NCBI GenBank assembly: GCA_963971405.1
Contig: OZ020490.1
Span: forward strand, 5,256,874 to 5,320,873
Reading direction: 5' to 3'
DNA: 64,000 nucleotides
From: Psococerastis gibbosa
Lineage: Eukaryota > Arthropoda > Insecta > Psocodea > Psocidae
Shown here piece by piece: positions 1-10,375 of this stretch; position 1 is the stretch's first letter; each line of letters opens with the position of its first letter. The position numbers and the translations under genes were made by a program. The notes beneath the pieces were generated by a model, which saw only the letters and a program-made list of their open reading frames with translations, was not told where the DNA came from and ran no database searches.

Positions 1-238
1 ATGAAACAGTGAAACTGCTGTTGTGAAATCCTTGTGAGAAACTAGATAGTTGGCTAGAGTAGATGCTGTAATGGTTTTAATGAATTTAAAAGAAAGTACT
101 TACTTTTTTAAGGTTGTCAAAAATTTTGCCGAATCGAAGGGCAAAGAGTATTTTCCTTTGTGTTATTCCTGATTGATCTCTGAGGTCTATTTTATAGCAT
201 TGGTGTTTAAGATATTTACGATACTATAAGAAACCCCA

Positions 239-429
239 CAAGGGTGGATCCAGTGAAAAATTTAGGGGGGGGGGGGGTCACAAGTCGTGTGTGTCGGTTT
301 GACTAGCCTATTCCCTCCACCCTCCCGAGAAATCGTTTTTGTAAATTATAGTTTTAATATCTTATGACTTTACTCATTTAGGGGGGGGGGGGCATGACCT
401 CCGTGACCTCCCCCGTGGATCCACCATTG
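239..429. mobile_element. G-run MITE, same family as 798-990
   Basis: Ends CAAGGGTGGATCCA and CGTGGATCCACCATTG, with internal ctcccgagaaatcg matching the 0.8 kb copy. The flanking bases (aaacccca and acattctg) no longer match, so the duplication has decayed or the ends differ. Confidence 0.7.
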
Positions 430-797
430 ACATTCTGGTCTACACACAAAAAAATACAATATTTGCTGAAAATATTCCTCCTCTGTCGTGTCTCGAATTT
501 CGACCTTTCTGTTCACAGTCCAACTAGGCTACGCCTGTTACGACTCAATACCCTATATAATAAGTTGCATCCATAGGATAATTATGCGCCTGGCACTTCT
601 ATAGCGGATTCCATATGCAATGCATTGCTAAGCATTACAAGGTGGGTCGGAGCTACAGGAAAGACCGCATAATGCTCTGTTTAATGTTTATGTCATGTCA
701 TAAGTCATAACATTATATACTGAGTGCGAAAGAATGAGTTACGTCTGGCGGCAAAAGGTAAGTAAGCTAGTTAGGTTGGTTATAGGGTTCCATGAGT

Positions 798-990
798 CAA
801 TGGCGGATCCACGGGGGAGGTCACGGGGGTCATGACCCCCCCCCCCCTAAATGAGCTAGTAAATCCATAAGGTAGTAAAAAATATTTTTTACAAAATCGA
901 TTTCTCGGGAGGGAAGGGCTATAAGGGTGCACACCTACACAAACAACTTGTGACCCCCCCCCCCTAAATATTCTGCTGGATGAGCCTTTG
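798..990. mobile_element. hAT-type G-run MITE (CAATGGCGGATCC family), 193 bp
   Basis: The left end is CAATGGCGGATCCACGGGGG. The right end, GGATGAGCCTTTG, is degraded. The 8-bp duplication ccatgagt is perfect at 790-797 and 991-998. Runs of 13-14 C lie inside each end. Confidence 0.85.
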
Positions 991-1084
991 CCATGAGTGT
1001 TAGCTTAACTTGACTTAACGCGCATATAACTAGGGATGAGCATAGGGTCTTAAGCTCTGTCCTGACAATGCAATGTAGCTAACT

Positions 1085-1447
1085 GCCATACCATGTTGAT
1101 TTCATTAGAACAGAGGCTGTTCCAAGCTGCGACAAACTTGGCAGAGTGCACAGCGTTGTCAGGGGAACATGGTGGGACATGATAACGCGCTGAGACTATA
1201 CCAGTCAGTCTGAGTGCGTGTCGAGGCCTCGTCACCTCCGAATTAATCGTATGGCTTTACTGTGTTCCCCAAGTGGTTCGGAATCCACTTTAATCAGGTC
1301 CACCCCGTCTGTCAACTCCCCTTCTCCCCGAGGTGAAAGAGTCTGCCCTTAGGGGCCTCAAGTTAATAAACATACTCACTCCCCCCGCAAGGTTGACAGG
1401 GTTGCTTAAAACAGAAATGCTGAAAGCAGGCTTTGGAAAAAAAACTA
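1085..1447 (+). repeat. repeat family C, full-length-like copy
   Basis: A dispersed repeat of about 360 bp, from ccatgttgatttcattag to ttgcttaaaacagaaatgct and gaaagcagg. Diagnostic text: ccccaagtggttcggaatcc and gtgcacagcgttg. Other copies: 26.3, 34.5, 44.9, 46.3 and 52.9-53.5 kb. Some copies end in (AAC)n, so it is probably a retroposed non-coding element. No A or B box was recognised. Confidence 0.75.
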
Positions 1448-1499
1448 TGCCACATGGTTTTTTGTGTATTGTGGATGTCAACGTATTATAAATCCGCTA

Positions 1500-2116
1500 A
1501 TTTCATTTATGAAGAGGAGGTTATCTCATTAACCTAAGTTAGTTTAATGGCATTGTTATGTATACCACACAATATATAAATAATACTGCAATAACTTTCA
1601 TTGAATAAAGGCAAAAGCTTTATGCAATAAAGTGAGCTCACAGACCTGTTCGGTTAGATAGTTCTGTAGCTGTGCTAACCTGTCTAGCAATTCGAATCAT
1701 GTCAATAAGAGCATACAGCATAAATAGAGGATTTAGCAGGCACCGTAGCCTATTTGTCAGGTTTGTGGTCCGGTGGTAAATATGTAAGCGTAGATCGTGG
1801 ATAACCAAACAAAAACTTAGTGTTTTATGAAAACTTGTTATTACAACTTACTATAACTAAAAGTAGTAAAACCCAAATAATCGTTTAAAAAAAATTAACT
1901 TTGTCTACAAAACCGACTAGTGTTAGTACAAAAGGTAGCTAGAAGGATTTTTTTTTAATAAATCTAATTATAAATAGTTGTTATAACCAGTTTTGATAAA
2001 ACGCTATGTTGTTGTTTGGTTATTAAAATGAAATACCACGAAGTCACGAGTAATTTAATTGTTTCTGCAGATCGTCGGTTTGAATCCCGTCAGTTTTTTA
2101 TAAATCCTCTAATCTC
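1500..2116 (+). repeat. degenerate SINE-A copy (tRNA-like), interrupted
   Basis: Contains gaggaggttatctc-type body, the unit text gacctgttcggttagatagt and gctaacctgtctagcaa, a decayed tRNA head, and ggtttgaatccc with aaatcctctaatctcag at 2078-2116. It is an older relative of the 213-bp array at 57.4 kb. Confidence 0.6.
1801..2027. mobile_element. palindromic MITE inside an old tRNA-like repeat, ~227 bp
   Basis: ATAACCAAACAAAAACTTAG at the left is mirrored by TTGTTGTTTGGTTAT at the right. It separates two halves of a SINE-A copy (gcgtagatcgtgg on its left, gatcgtcggtttgaatccc further right). Confidence 0.6.
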
Positions 2117-2455
2117 AGTTTGTGTGGACGTGTTTTTCATGGCGAAAACATGTTCAACACTGCACAAGCTCAATAACCCACTTGGCTTTGCCATATATTT
2201 CAGTTTGTGTGGATGTGTTTTTCATGGCGAAAACATGTTCACACTGCACAAGCTCAATAAGCCACTTGGCTTTGCCATATATTTCAGTTTGTGTGGATGT
2301 GTTTTTCATGGCGAAAACATGTTCACACTGCACAAGCTCAATAACCCACTTGGCTTTGCCATATATTTCAGTTTGTGTGGACGTGTTTTTCATGGCGAAA
2401 ACATATTCACACTGCACAAGCTCATTAAGCCACTTTGCTTTGCCATATGGCAAAG
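2116..2455. repeat. 84-bp tandem repeat, ~4 copies
   Basis: cagtttgtgtgg starts at 2116, 2201, 2285 and 2369. Because 84 is a multiple of three, long open frames persist on both strands. They are not evidence of a gene. Confidence 0.92.
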
Positions 2456-2969
2456 TCAGAACGGAGCTTTAGATGATAAGAAGATGCGCTTTATAACTAA
2501 GTAGGCCAGTATTATCGGATGTACTCATCTCTCAACACGTTTTGACATTTTACACAAAGAGAATGGCAAATACTGATAATTCATGTGCAGTATCTCACCG
2601 TTCATGGCATTCTCATAGAGAGGAAAATCCTTAAATTCCTATCGAACAATAATGACCTTATACGGCAGTCAAGGCTATTTTTATTAGGTACCTTTCACCT
2701 CTTCAGATAGAACATTTCTGGTCCGGTTATTACCATAACCAATCTAGACAATGCATGAAGTATTTAAGTGTACTGTCGGTGGGGGGTCAATTTGAATGGG
2801 TTCGTTGGCTATACTTGCGTTATTAGGCTATTTCGTGGGGATATATTGGCGGTCTCGTTCGTCCCTGGAGCCCTGGATTTCGTAGTTGGCAGAGAAGTAA
2901 CTGATCGACTACAACAGGGGTTCCAAACCTGTATGGACCACCGGTAGTCCACAGACGTATATCAGGTGG

Positions 2970-3139
2970 CAAGGCCGTGCCCAGATTTTGATTTGGGGGG
3001 TCAAAATTTGTTTTTTTAAACATAATTTATTAATGAATTAATGGATAAATTCTTCAAACCATACAGTTTTACATACAAACATTTATTTCGAGGGGGGGGG
3101 GGCCGGACCCCATGGACCACCTCCCTGGGCATGGCCATG
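2970..3139. mobile_element. hAT-type MITE (CAAGGCCGTGCCCAG family), 170 bp
   Basis: Terminal inverted repeats CAAGGCCGTGCCCAG and CTGGGCATGGCCATG are flanked by a perfect 8-bp duplication, tcaggtgg (2962-2969 and 3140-3147). The copy carries G runs near both ends. A sister copy is at 48904-49112. Confidence 0.88.
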
Positions 3140-3251
3140 TCAGGTGGTCCACGAGCGAAAGTAAGAAATAAGAAAATAAAACAGCTGAGTTATTGGAAAT
3201 TTTAACGAAAATACAGTAATCCTTGGTACTAAACTGTAAAATCCGGCCGAT

Positions 3252-3982
3252 CTTCTTCTTCTTCTTCCGGCTCTACAGCCCTTGGTGGGCTTTGGCCTGC
3301 TCGACAACACTCCTCCATTCTTCTCGGTTTTGCACAACGCTCCACCATCTGGAGACTCCCAACTCGCGAAGGTCATTCTCTAACTCGTCCTTCCAGCGGT
3401 TTCTTGGCCGTCCTGGCAGTCGTCTTCCCGTCATGCTTGCTTTGTACATTTTTCGTGGCATGCGTTCTTCAGACATCCTTACAACGTGTCCCAGCCACTT
3501 TAATCGTTGTGCTTTAATGAACCTTACTATGTCTTCTCCGTTGAGAGCGGCGTCGATTTCAGCGTTGTTTCTTATACGCCATTCTCCGTACTCGTAAAGG
3601 GGTCCATATATCCTCCTTATTATCTTTCTTTCGAGTACACGTAGTTTGTTGGCATCGTTTACAGTGAGATTCCAGGTTTCCGATCCGTATGTTGCAACTG
3701 GTCTTATAAGGGTTTTGTATATTCGTAGTTTTGTGGCTCTAGAGATAAGTCTTGACTTGAGCAATTTTAGGTTGGCAAAATATGCTCTATTGGCTGCTGT
3801 TATTCTTCTGTCTATCTCTGCGCTAGTTTTGTTGTGATTGTTTACTTCTGCACCAAGATAGATGAAGCTCTTAACATTCTCGAAAGCCATTCCTTGTACA
3901 GTCAGGTTGTCACTTCTCCGTCTCCTTTCTAACGCTGACATTACTAGATACTTAGTTTTTGAGACATTTATTTCTAGTCCAG
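3252..3982 (-). pseudogene. 5'-truncated LINE with C-terminal reverse transcriptase region
   Basis: An open frame of about 240 codons (4001 down to 3273) shows SKTKYLVMS, FIYLGAEV, LIRPVATYGSETW, RLKWLGHVVRM and GRPRNRWKDEL, the usual C-terminal half of an insect non-LTR reverse transcriptase. The catalytic part is missing. The 3' tail is a short (GAA)n run at 3252-3267. A 9-bp target duplication, ccggccgat, flanks it at 3243-3251 and 3983-3991, so both ends are known. The first eight codons of the open frame come from the MITE it landed in. The same 3' end recurs at 46.7 kb and 63.1-63.4 kb. Confidence 0.85.
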
Positions 3983-4638
3983 CCGGCCGATACCAGTCCA
4001 AAACATTTAATCGAATATAATGTAGTCATAAACTACTAGATGTCGGTCCTAGAATTTAACGATTTTCCTGTCACAGCCATGGTAGTCCGCGGAAAATTAT
4101 AGAATAACCCAGTGATCCACATACCAAAAAGGTTGTGGACGCTTACATCCGTCACTGCGACCCAGGAAAGGGTTCAGGATGTAGAATTTACACATACAGT
4201 TGAATTGCTTAATTGTTGTAAAAAATTTAATGTTTCCTTAATTCACAATGGATACTATAGCCTGCTATTGTAGATTCCATAGCTACTGTAGGTGGTACGA
4301 ACATGCATATTCTGATGTTCATCAATACCAAGGAGAGCTAAAGATAATACAGCTCTTGGTTGTGGTTAAAAAAATTATTAGTAAGTAAAAGTAAGTAAAT
4401 AGTATATTACAGTTTTTCTTGTGCAGTTTTCAAAGTCTACGCCAGTACTAAGTACTTAAAGAGACTTGTATCACTGGGTAATAACCCATAATTAACCCAG
4501 CTTGCCCAATTAATAGGCCAGAATTTTGTCTTACATTTTCCCAAAAACCGTACACAACATTGCTAGGCTAGATATATTCATATTCATAGCCGTGCCATCT
4601 GTGCGACACCCGCGAAGAGATGGACAGAAAAGGTGCCC

Positions 4639-4751
4639 AAGGCCGTATCTAGGATTTTCTTTCGGGGAGGGGAGTTCCAGAAACTTCATTGTATATAAGG
4701 TACTTAGTAGTTTTTATTCATCCTCCCAAAACCCCCCCCCCCCGGCCTTGG
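4639..4751. mobile_element. short G-run MITE
   Basis: The ends AAGGCCGTATC and CCCCGGCCTTGG are mirrored. The flanks aggtgccc and atgtgccc agree at 7 of 8 bases. Contains a C run at 4730-4743. Confidence 0.55.
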
Positions 4752-5087
4752 ATGTGCCCATCAATAGCAGAGGTTCAACAGATCATAATTATTGTATTGG
4801 GCTGCAAGAAAGCAGATGGCGGAAGCTAATGCTATGGCGTAATTAAAAAAATATATATAAATATTCATATTCATTCTCAACTGGAGAAATGTCTATACGA
4901 ACTATAACTGCCTAGTAACCAGCGGTAACAGTAATAGTATTTTGGTACCTGCTTAGGGCAATATCCGTGAAATCACCGTGAAACTGCGCGAATGGGATGA
5001 GGCAAAATGAACCGTGTTGGTGAAAGACCGCGGTAATAATATCTGTTTAGTTATTTTTGGCCTTGGCCCATTAAGGTAAGTGCAACG

Positions 5088-5093
5088 TTTATT
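5088..5093 (-). terminator. possible AATAAA poly(A) signal for the ZIP gene
   Basis: Plus-strand TTTATT reads AATAAA on the minus strand, about 320 nt past the ZIP stop codon. It is a candidate only, because hexamers are common in this AT-rich sequence. Confidence 0.3.
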
Positions 5094-5414
5094 TTCCATA
5101 AACTCCAAGATAATGGTACAGAACAGATATTTTCACCATTAGTGTTACGAAATATAGACAGGCCATTGAGCGAAAGTGCTGATCATTCTTACTAATGACA
5201 CTGTCAGTGTTACATTGTTACGGAAAACAAAAGGTTGGAAACAGTAATGTTCTAACTGTGCTAAACCCCAGAAAGGCGTACTTTCCACTAATAATAGATT
5301 GTCGCTGTTTATCACTTTTATGGGATTAAAGAGGGCTGTAAGATACCGGGAGGATCACTGATTCACTGCAAATCTGTGCTGTCTACAAATTGTTCCAAGA
5401 TATAAAAGCGGATG

Positions 5415-6746
5415 TCAAAATTTAACTGATTTCACCATCTTATTTGACTCCAGCTGAACTACCACTACATTAGAACTACCCTCCACCATACTACAGCAAA
5501 GCCACTTACTCGCTAACTGGAGTCCAAACATGACGCCAAATCCAACAATAATTGCAATGAGTTGAAGAACGCCTGACTGAGAATTGGCGCGTTCCCTTGA
5601 AAGCACTTCAAAGAAGACAACGTAGAGGATGGTACCAGCAGCCATCCCCTGAAGAACAGTAGTTGTAATATCAGAAGCACTCGACTCGTCACCGTGAGAC
5701 AGTGCAATGCCAATACCAATCCCGATTGGTGTCACAATGGCAAATGTGCCCAAATACAAAACCATCAACAACATCCTTGTTTTCGAACTGAGAAGCTCGA
5801 TCCCAACACAAAACGATATCACAAACTTGTGCGCTGCTATCGCGCCAGCCAAGTACCAAACATTGGAAGACTCTTTACGTTCGAGGCCAACTGCTAATCC
5901 TTCAAAAATTGCATGAAAACTCAACGCCAGAATTGTGCAGAATGCTCGGATTGATTTGGCAAGGCTTCCTGATTCATCAGTGGGATCGTCTTCGAAGGAA
6001 GTGTGAGAGTGCTGGTGGTGGAAACCTTTGTGGGGATCATCTTGTCTCTTCGTGTGGTTGAGAATAATTTCAGGTTCGATCATTTTCGGGAGATAATCCA
6101 AATCAGGGTTGTTCTCAGTAATCGTTGAATTGTTGCTGGCAGTGTCAAGAAGGATTTGCGTCGAAATTGACTTCGAAGCACAATCACTATGGCTTAGTGA
6201 TACTCTTGGGATAAATGTAGGAGTATTCTCCAAATTAGCCCGTGAGCATTTTCGAAGGCTTAGTGTTCTATGAAGGATAGCTTCATCGTCGCAATGCTCC
6301 TGTTTCTTATCCAAACACGAGTGGACGAGTTCTTCTATGAAATATACGAAGAAAAATCCCAAACAAAACACTAGTTCTGAGATTTGAATGTCGTGGGCAT
6401 ACTCTGGCAGTTTGCCTTCGTCGTGGAGTTTATCGAATTCTTCTCGGATTTCGGGTTGAAGGTGGATAAATGTTGTGAACATTAGGACACCCCCTCCGAA
6501 ACAAAGTAGCAGGGATAGCGTTAAACTTCTGCCATTGCCGGCTTTCTCTAAGTTCCAACTGAACCATCTGTTAAGCTGCACAGGGACGATTCCAACGAGG
6601 AATGAAACGATGCCAAGAACTAAAATAGAGACGATTTTAGCGATGAGAATGGAATTTTCATCGTCAGCTTCATCGTCATTATGTTCTCGACCAGTTCCGG
6701 TTGCGTTTTTGAGAATTTCTGGGATAATCGAGTAAGGAGCCGCCAT
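5415..6746 (-). CDS. ZIP-family zinc transporter (SLC39A1/2/3-like), 443 aa, single coding exon
   Basis: Predicted to import Zn2+ (possibly other divalent metals) into the cytosol across the plasma or an organelle membrane. About eight membrane segments can be seen: residues ~33-54, 74-94, 122-142, 265-288, 295-318, 326-349, 361-382 and 393-415. Segment 4 carries the ZIP signature HAIFEGLAVGLE (278-289) and segment 5 carries AAHKFVISF (304-312). These hold the conserved His, Glu and Gly of the intramembrane metal site. The long loop between segments 3 and 4 has the His-rich stretch HKGFHHQHSH (239-248), a usual place for metal sensing. The length is normal to slightly long for an animal SLC39A1-3 member. 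The start is favoured by A at -3 (actaaaATGG) and by a splice acceptor 74 nt upstream. There is no internal stop or intron. Family assignment is firm. Which of the SLC39A1, 2 or 3 orthologues it is cannot be told by eye. Confidence 0.95.
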   Translation of the reverse strand: MAAPYSIIPEILKNATGTGREHNDDEADDENSILIAKIVSILVLGIVSFLVGIVPVQLNRWFSWNLEKAGNGRSLTLSLLLCFGGGVLMFTTFIHLQPEIREEFDKLHDEGKLPEYAHDIQISELVFCLGFFFVYFIEELVHSCLDKKQEHCDDEAILHRTLSLRKCSRANLENTPTFIPRVSLSHSDCASKSISTQILLDTASNNSTITENNPDLDYLPKMIEPEIILNHTKRQDDPHKGFHHQHSHTSFEDDPTDESGSLAKSIRAFCTILALSFHAIFEGLAVGLERKESSNVWYLAGAIAAHKFVISFCVGIELLSSKTRMLLMVLYLGTFAIVTPIGIGIGIALSHGDESSASDITTTVLQGMAAGTILYVVFFEVLSRERANSQSGVLQLIAIIVGFGVMFGLQLASKWLCCSMVEGSSNVVVVQLESNKMVKSVKF

Positions 6747-6821
6747 TTTAGTTGCTGCGCAGAATAAGCAGCTGGTGTGGATTAGAATTTGGGTGTCTCG
6801 CAGCTCATTGTCTGAATTACC
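6747..6821 (-). promoter_or_regulatory. 5' UTR part and 3' splice site of the ZIP gene
   Basis: Read on the minus strand, a pyrimidine-moderate tract ends in ttgttgcag at 6821, followed by 74 nt of leader and then the start codon. This implies a non-coding first exon further right (above 6821), so the 203-bp minisatellite at 6.9-7.7 kb would lie in the 5' UTR intron or in the promoter region. The donor and first exon were not located. Confidence 0.5.
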
Positions 6822-6914
6822 TGCAACAAATAATAAGTTTTATTTTATGCAATGTAAATAATGTAATCATGTTTCAGTCAACATTAAGCTGATGAATGTC
6901 AACAGAATATAGTA

Positions 6915-7695
6915 CGGGCTGTTTGGTGAGCTACGCACTAAGCGGAATCAGGCTTCCTGGACGAGCATCCATATGGCAAGAATCCTTGAGGCAGGATGCG
7001 TCTGAAATGGGTGTGAGAGTCGTTAGTTCCTCCGGGCTGGTGACTACGTCTTGATGCTGATAATGATGGTGATAATGACCATGATGATGATCACTGAGCT
7101 GATATCACCAGAACGGTAACACGATCTGTTTCGCGAGCCACACTAAGCGGAATCAGACCTCCTGGACGAGGATCTATAGCAAGAAACCTGGAGGCAGGAT
7201 GAGACGGAAATGGGTGTGAGGGTCGTAAGTTCCTCCGGGCTGGTGACTACGTCTGGATGCTGATAATGATGGTGATAATGACCATGATGATGATCACTGA
7301 GCTGATATCACCAGAACAGCAACACGAGCTGTTTCGCGAGCCACACTAAGCGGAATCAGACCTCCTGTACGAGGATCTATAGCAAGAAACCTGGAGGCAG
7401 GATGCGACGGAAATGGGTGTGAGAGTCGTAAGTTCCTCCGGGCTGGTGACACAGTCTTGAAGCTTATAACGATGGTGATAATGACCATGATGATGATCAT
7501 TGAGCTGATATCACCAGAACGGCAACACGATCTGTTTCGCGAGCCACACTAAGCGGAATCAGACCTCCTGGACGAGGATCTATAGCAAGAAACCTGGAGG
7601 CAGGATGCAACGGAAATGGGTGTGAGAGTCATTAGTTCCTCCGGGCTGGTGACACCCTCTTGATCCTGATAATGATGGCGATAATGGCCATGATG
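6915..7695. repeat. 203-bp minisatellite, ~3.8 copies
   Basis: gggtgtgag starts at 7011, 7214, 7417 and 7620, an exact 203-bp spacing. Each unit holds a short (GAT/GATGAT) stretch and ctaagcggaatcagacctcc. It lies just upstream (in gene sense) of the ZIP 5' UTR acceptor. Confidence 0.9.
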
Positions 7696-8561
7696 ATGTA
7701 TCTAATTACACTAGCTTACAGCGTGTACACGTATATTCCAAATTGGCTAGGGAAGATCTGGGCCTAACTAATTGAGCTAAATTCGTACCTATATGTTGTG
7801 AGTAAAATATAGCCTACCAGCATGGAAGTAAGTATTGCACATAATAAGGACAATGTGGAGGATATTCTAATGGATAGGTAGAAATATAAAAAGTAAAGTG
7901 TAAATTGGGACTTGTCATTTGAAACGGTAAATGCAGGAGGGACAAAAAACACATAAAATCGAAATGCTTCTCCATTATGGGATGTAATAATTTAATTAAT
8001 ATTCTTTGATAATATCGGAACCACATTAGACTTAATATTACATTTCATGCAGAAGTCAATGCGACGCTTCCAGTGATACCACCAACTCAAATATTTTTTT
8101 TTTGTCACAAATTTGCACTCATGCTCATCAAATATAGGAAAGCAACTAGGAGTGTTGCAGACGAGACATATACAGACAGAAAGTAAGGCAGTAAATCACT
8201 TGCATATGACCGTGTACAATAGAACTGACTGTCATCATTGAAAATTGGCTTTGCATAGCACGTTACCTTGCGAAATATATGACTAGTGTCTGCAAATTGG
8301 ACTTCACCGTATATAATGACAATAATCTTCAACGCCGAATAAGTAATGATAATCAGGTCTTGAGGAACAATATAGCTTTTGCAGCTGTTGTTGCTGTTAT
8401 TTCCTATGAGCATGAACACAGCTGATGGAATGAAATGAAAACCGTATTTATATTAGGCGACCTTTCGCCCCAAAGGGCTACTCTACCAGCACAACACAGC
8501 TTTTCTCTGCGGCACAGCGTCAAATATGGTCTACCAGCCAAGGACGGACGTTGGCTGAGGA

Positions 8562-8640
8562 AGAAGAAGATGAAGAAGAAGAAGAAGATGATGAAGAAGA
8601 AGATGATGATGATGAAGAAGAAGAAGAAGAAGATGAAAGA
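8562..8640. repeat. GAA/GAT microsatellite
   Basis: gaagaagaagatgaagaaga and similar triplets. It may be the degenerate tail of a LINE. Confidence 0.85.
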
Positions 8641-8719
8641 GAATTTCTTTTAAAATAGGTAGCTGGTCATAGGAGACGTGGCGGGTGACCTCAGAAATTA
8701 TGAAAAATATATTTCTGGT

Positions 8720-8845
8720 GGGGAGCTGAGGAAAAAGAAGACGAGAACTGAGATGAACAGTAAAAGCAAAAGTCCGCCAAGACCTCAGGATTGTAGGAGC
8801 AGCTGCAGCCGAAGCACAGAAACGCAAGGAGTAGAAGAGAACCCC
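8720..8845 (+). repeat. LINE C-terminal piece, same family as 53.6 kb
   Basis: gaaaaagaagacgagaactg, caagacctcaggattgtagg and agcagctgcagccgaagcac. No open frame. Confidence 0.6.
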
Positions 8846-8899
8846 CAATATTAATAATAAAAGCGAGTAAAAAGTAAATATATTTCTGTGGTGGGAAGA

Positions 8900-8910
8900 G
8901 AGCATATAGA

Positions 8911-8945
<35 letters not shown>

Positions 8946-9065
8946 ATCTTGACTTTATTTATTCCATTACTAAGCCAACCTAAAACAGAGTTAGGGCTAT
9001 AAAGCCTTCTCTTACACTCAACTAGGAAGGCCCGGGACCGTCTGCTTTACATGCCCTCCGAATAT
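8900..9065 (-). repeat. SINE-B copy (minus)
   Basis: Carries the mirror of gagggcatgtaaagcag and of cctagttgagtgtaagag, with an (AAAT)n tail at 8910-8947. Confidence 0.75.
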
Positions 9066-9310
9066 AGAATAAAGAACTCTAAGTCTAATCATTAGTAAAG
9101 AGGAAGCCATGTAAGTTAAACGCAGTGCCGCACGAGGGAGCCCAGGTTTTTAGGAAATGGCCGCAAATTGGTGTGGTACCACGAGCACGAACCTAAAGTG
9201 ACACCGCAGATGCAGGCTGTAGTTACCAGAGCCAACCACCGTTGAGAAAATAATAATGTTATGTATATAATCTAACAGGGCAAAGAACTGTAGTTATGAA
9301 TGGTACCTGC

Positions 9311-9501
9311 TAAAGTCTATGTAAAAGAGATAGGACATTCGCTTCCCGCCAAAAAAATATATTTTTGAATCTCTGATATCTCGTCACGCCTAGTATGACC
9401 ATCGCCATTGAAAAAACGTACCCGTGGGCCCCAGGAATTTTTAAAATATTTTTGACGCACGCGAATGTTCCATCCCTACTAGGTTCCTACATAGAACTCT
9501 A
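9311..9501. mobile_element. palindromic MITE (GACATTCG family)
   Basis: The left arm, agataggacattcgcttccc plus ccaaaaaaatata, is mirrored by the right arm, ttttgacgcacgcgaatgtt. Centre ccattgaaaaaacgtac. Sister copies: 55885-56052, and partly 55115-55255 and 44765-44860. Confidence 0.65.
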
Positions 9502-9717
9502 GTATAGTCCATGCTAAATGAGAAAAGTATGGACATGGAATGTTTTGATCCTGTGCAACATTGTAAAAATATTCTTTGCACAATTTTTGTTATGCCTTGC
9601 TTGTTCCAATGCAACAAGGTAACACAAAATGGTGCTAGGAATATTTTTACAGCGTTGCACAGGATCAAAACATTCCATGTTGATACTTTATTTTCATTTT
9701 GCGTGGACTATACCTAC
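9500..9717. mobile_element. palindromic MITE, ~218 bp
   Basis: tagtatagtccatgc at the left and gcgtggactatacct at the right. The longer arms (tggaatgttttgatcctgtg and its mirror caggatcaaaacattcca) make a near full-length hairpin. Confidence 0.75.
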
Positions 9718-9794
9718 ATACACTAAGCATGACAGCTCGTCGAGAAGGTGGCTGGCAATTAAAATCCAACTGGCACAACAGCAAAATGAGGGAC

Positions 9795-10010
9795 ATGTAG
9801 CGTAGTGGTACAGACTCCAACTTTCACCCGAAAGGATGTTGGTTCGAGTCCCACGCTTTCCACACTTTCCGGCCATGCTTCGGAGGGCATGTAAAGCAGG
9901 CGGTCCCGAGTTTTCCTAGTTGAGTGTAAGAGAGGGCTTCATAGCCCTAACTCCGCTAGGTTGGCTTAGTAATAGAACAAAAAAGTCAATATTTATATAT
10001 TTTATTTTAA
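9795..10010 (+). repeat. SINE-B copy, tRNA-derived, near full length
   Basis: A tRNA-like head (A box TAGCGTAGTGG, B box GGTTCGAGTCCC) is followed by cttcggagggcatgtaaagc, tagttgagtgtaagagaggg, ctccgctaggttggcttagt and an AT-rich tail. This is the standard build of a tRNA-derived SINE. Confidence 0.85.
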
Positions 10011-10274
10011 GGACTGGTAGAGTAGAGAATTTTCTCTTGACTACAGCTCTACTTGGGAGGATGTGGTCAGAAACACGTCCGATAGTTGCGTTTTCCACAA
10101 CTGTTGCAGGTATACCCATCATGGCTGGGTGGGCCCACATCAGGTGGAATATTTCTACTCATATATCCAGTCTCGAACCTTCACCTTCCGTTTAATAGCC
10201 CAGTTCTCTAGCAATCAATCAATCAAAACGTGTATTGTAACATAAATACACAATACAATAGAAATTTTAAAAAC

Positions 10275-10375
10275 CGGGAGTCTTCCTAGTTGAGTGTAAG
10301 AGAGGGCTTTATAGCTCTAACTCCGCTAGGTTGGCTTAGTAATAGAATGAAAAAGTCAATATTTATTTATTTTTT
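10275..10375 (+). repeat. SINE-B 3' half
   Basis: tcttcctagttgagtgtaag to aaaagtcaatatttatttat. The head is missing. Confidence 0.8.

Larger units (their letters stand above)
2915..4146. mobile_element. hAT-type MITE (CAGGGGTTCC family), interrupted twice
   Basis: This is the same family as the intact 321-bp copy at 16115-16435. It starts with CAGGGGTTCCAAACCTG. Its sequence is split by a second hAT MITE (2970-3139) and by a truncated LINE (3252-3982), then resumes to a degraded right end near 4146. Removing both inserts restores collinearity with the intact copy. Confidence 0.85.

Noticed and set aside
2016-2504. 162-codon plus frame and 99-codon minus frame with internal repeats
   Set aside because: Both are produced by an 84-bp tandem repeat whose unit is a multiple of three; all frames stay open, and there is no start context or splice structure.
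3223-3597. 124-codon plus frame
   Set aside because: Antisense shadow of the LINE reverse transcriptase remnant on the minus strand.
8531-8905. 124-codon frame with His/Leu runs
   Set aside because: Antisense of a GAA/GAT microsatellite and LINE debris.
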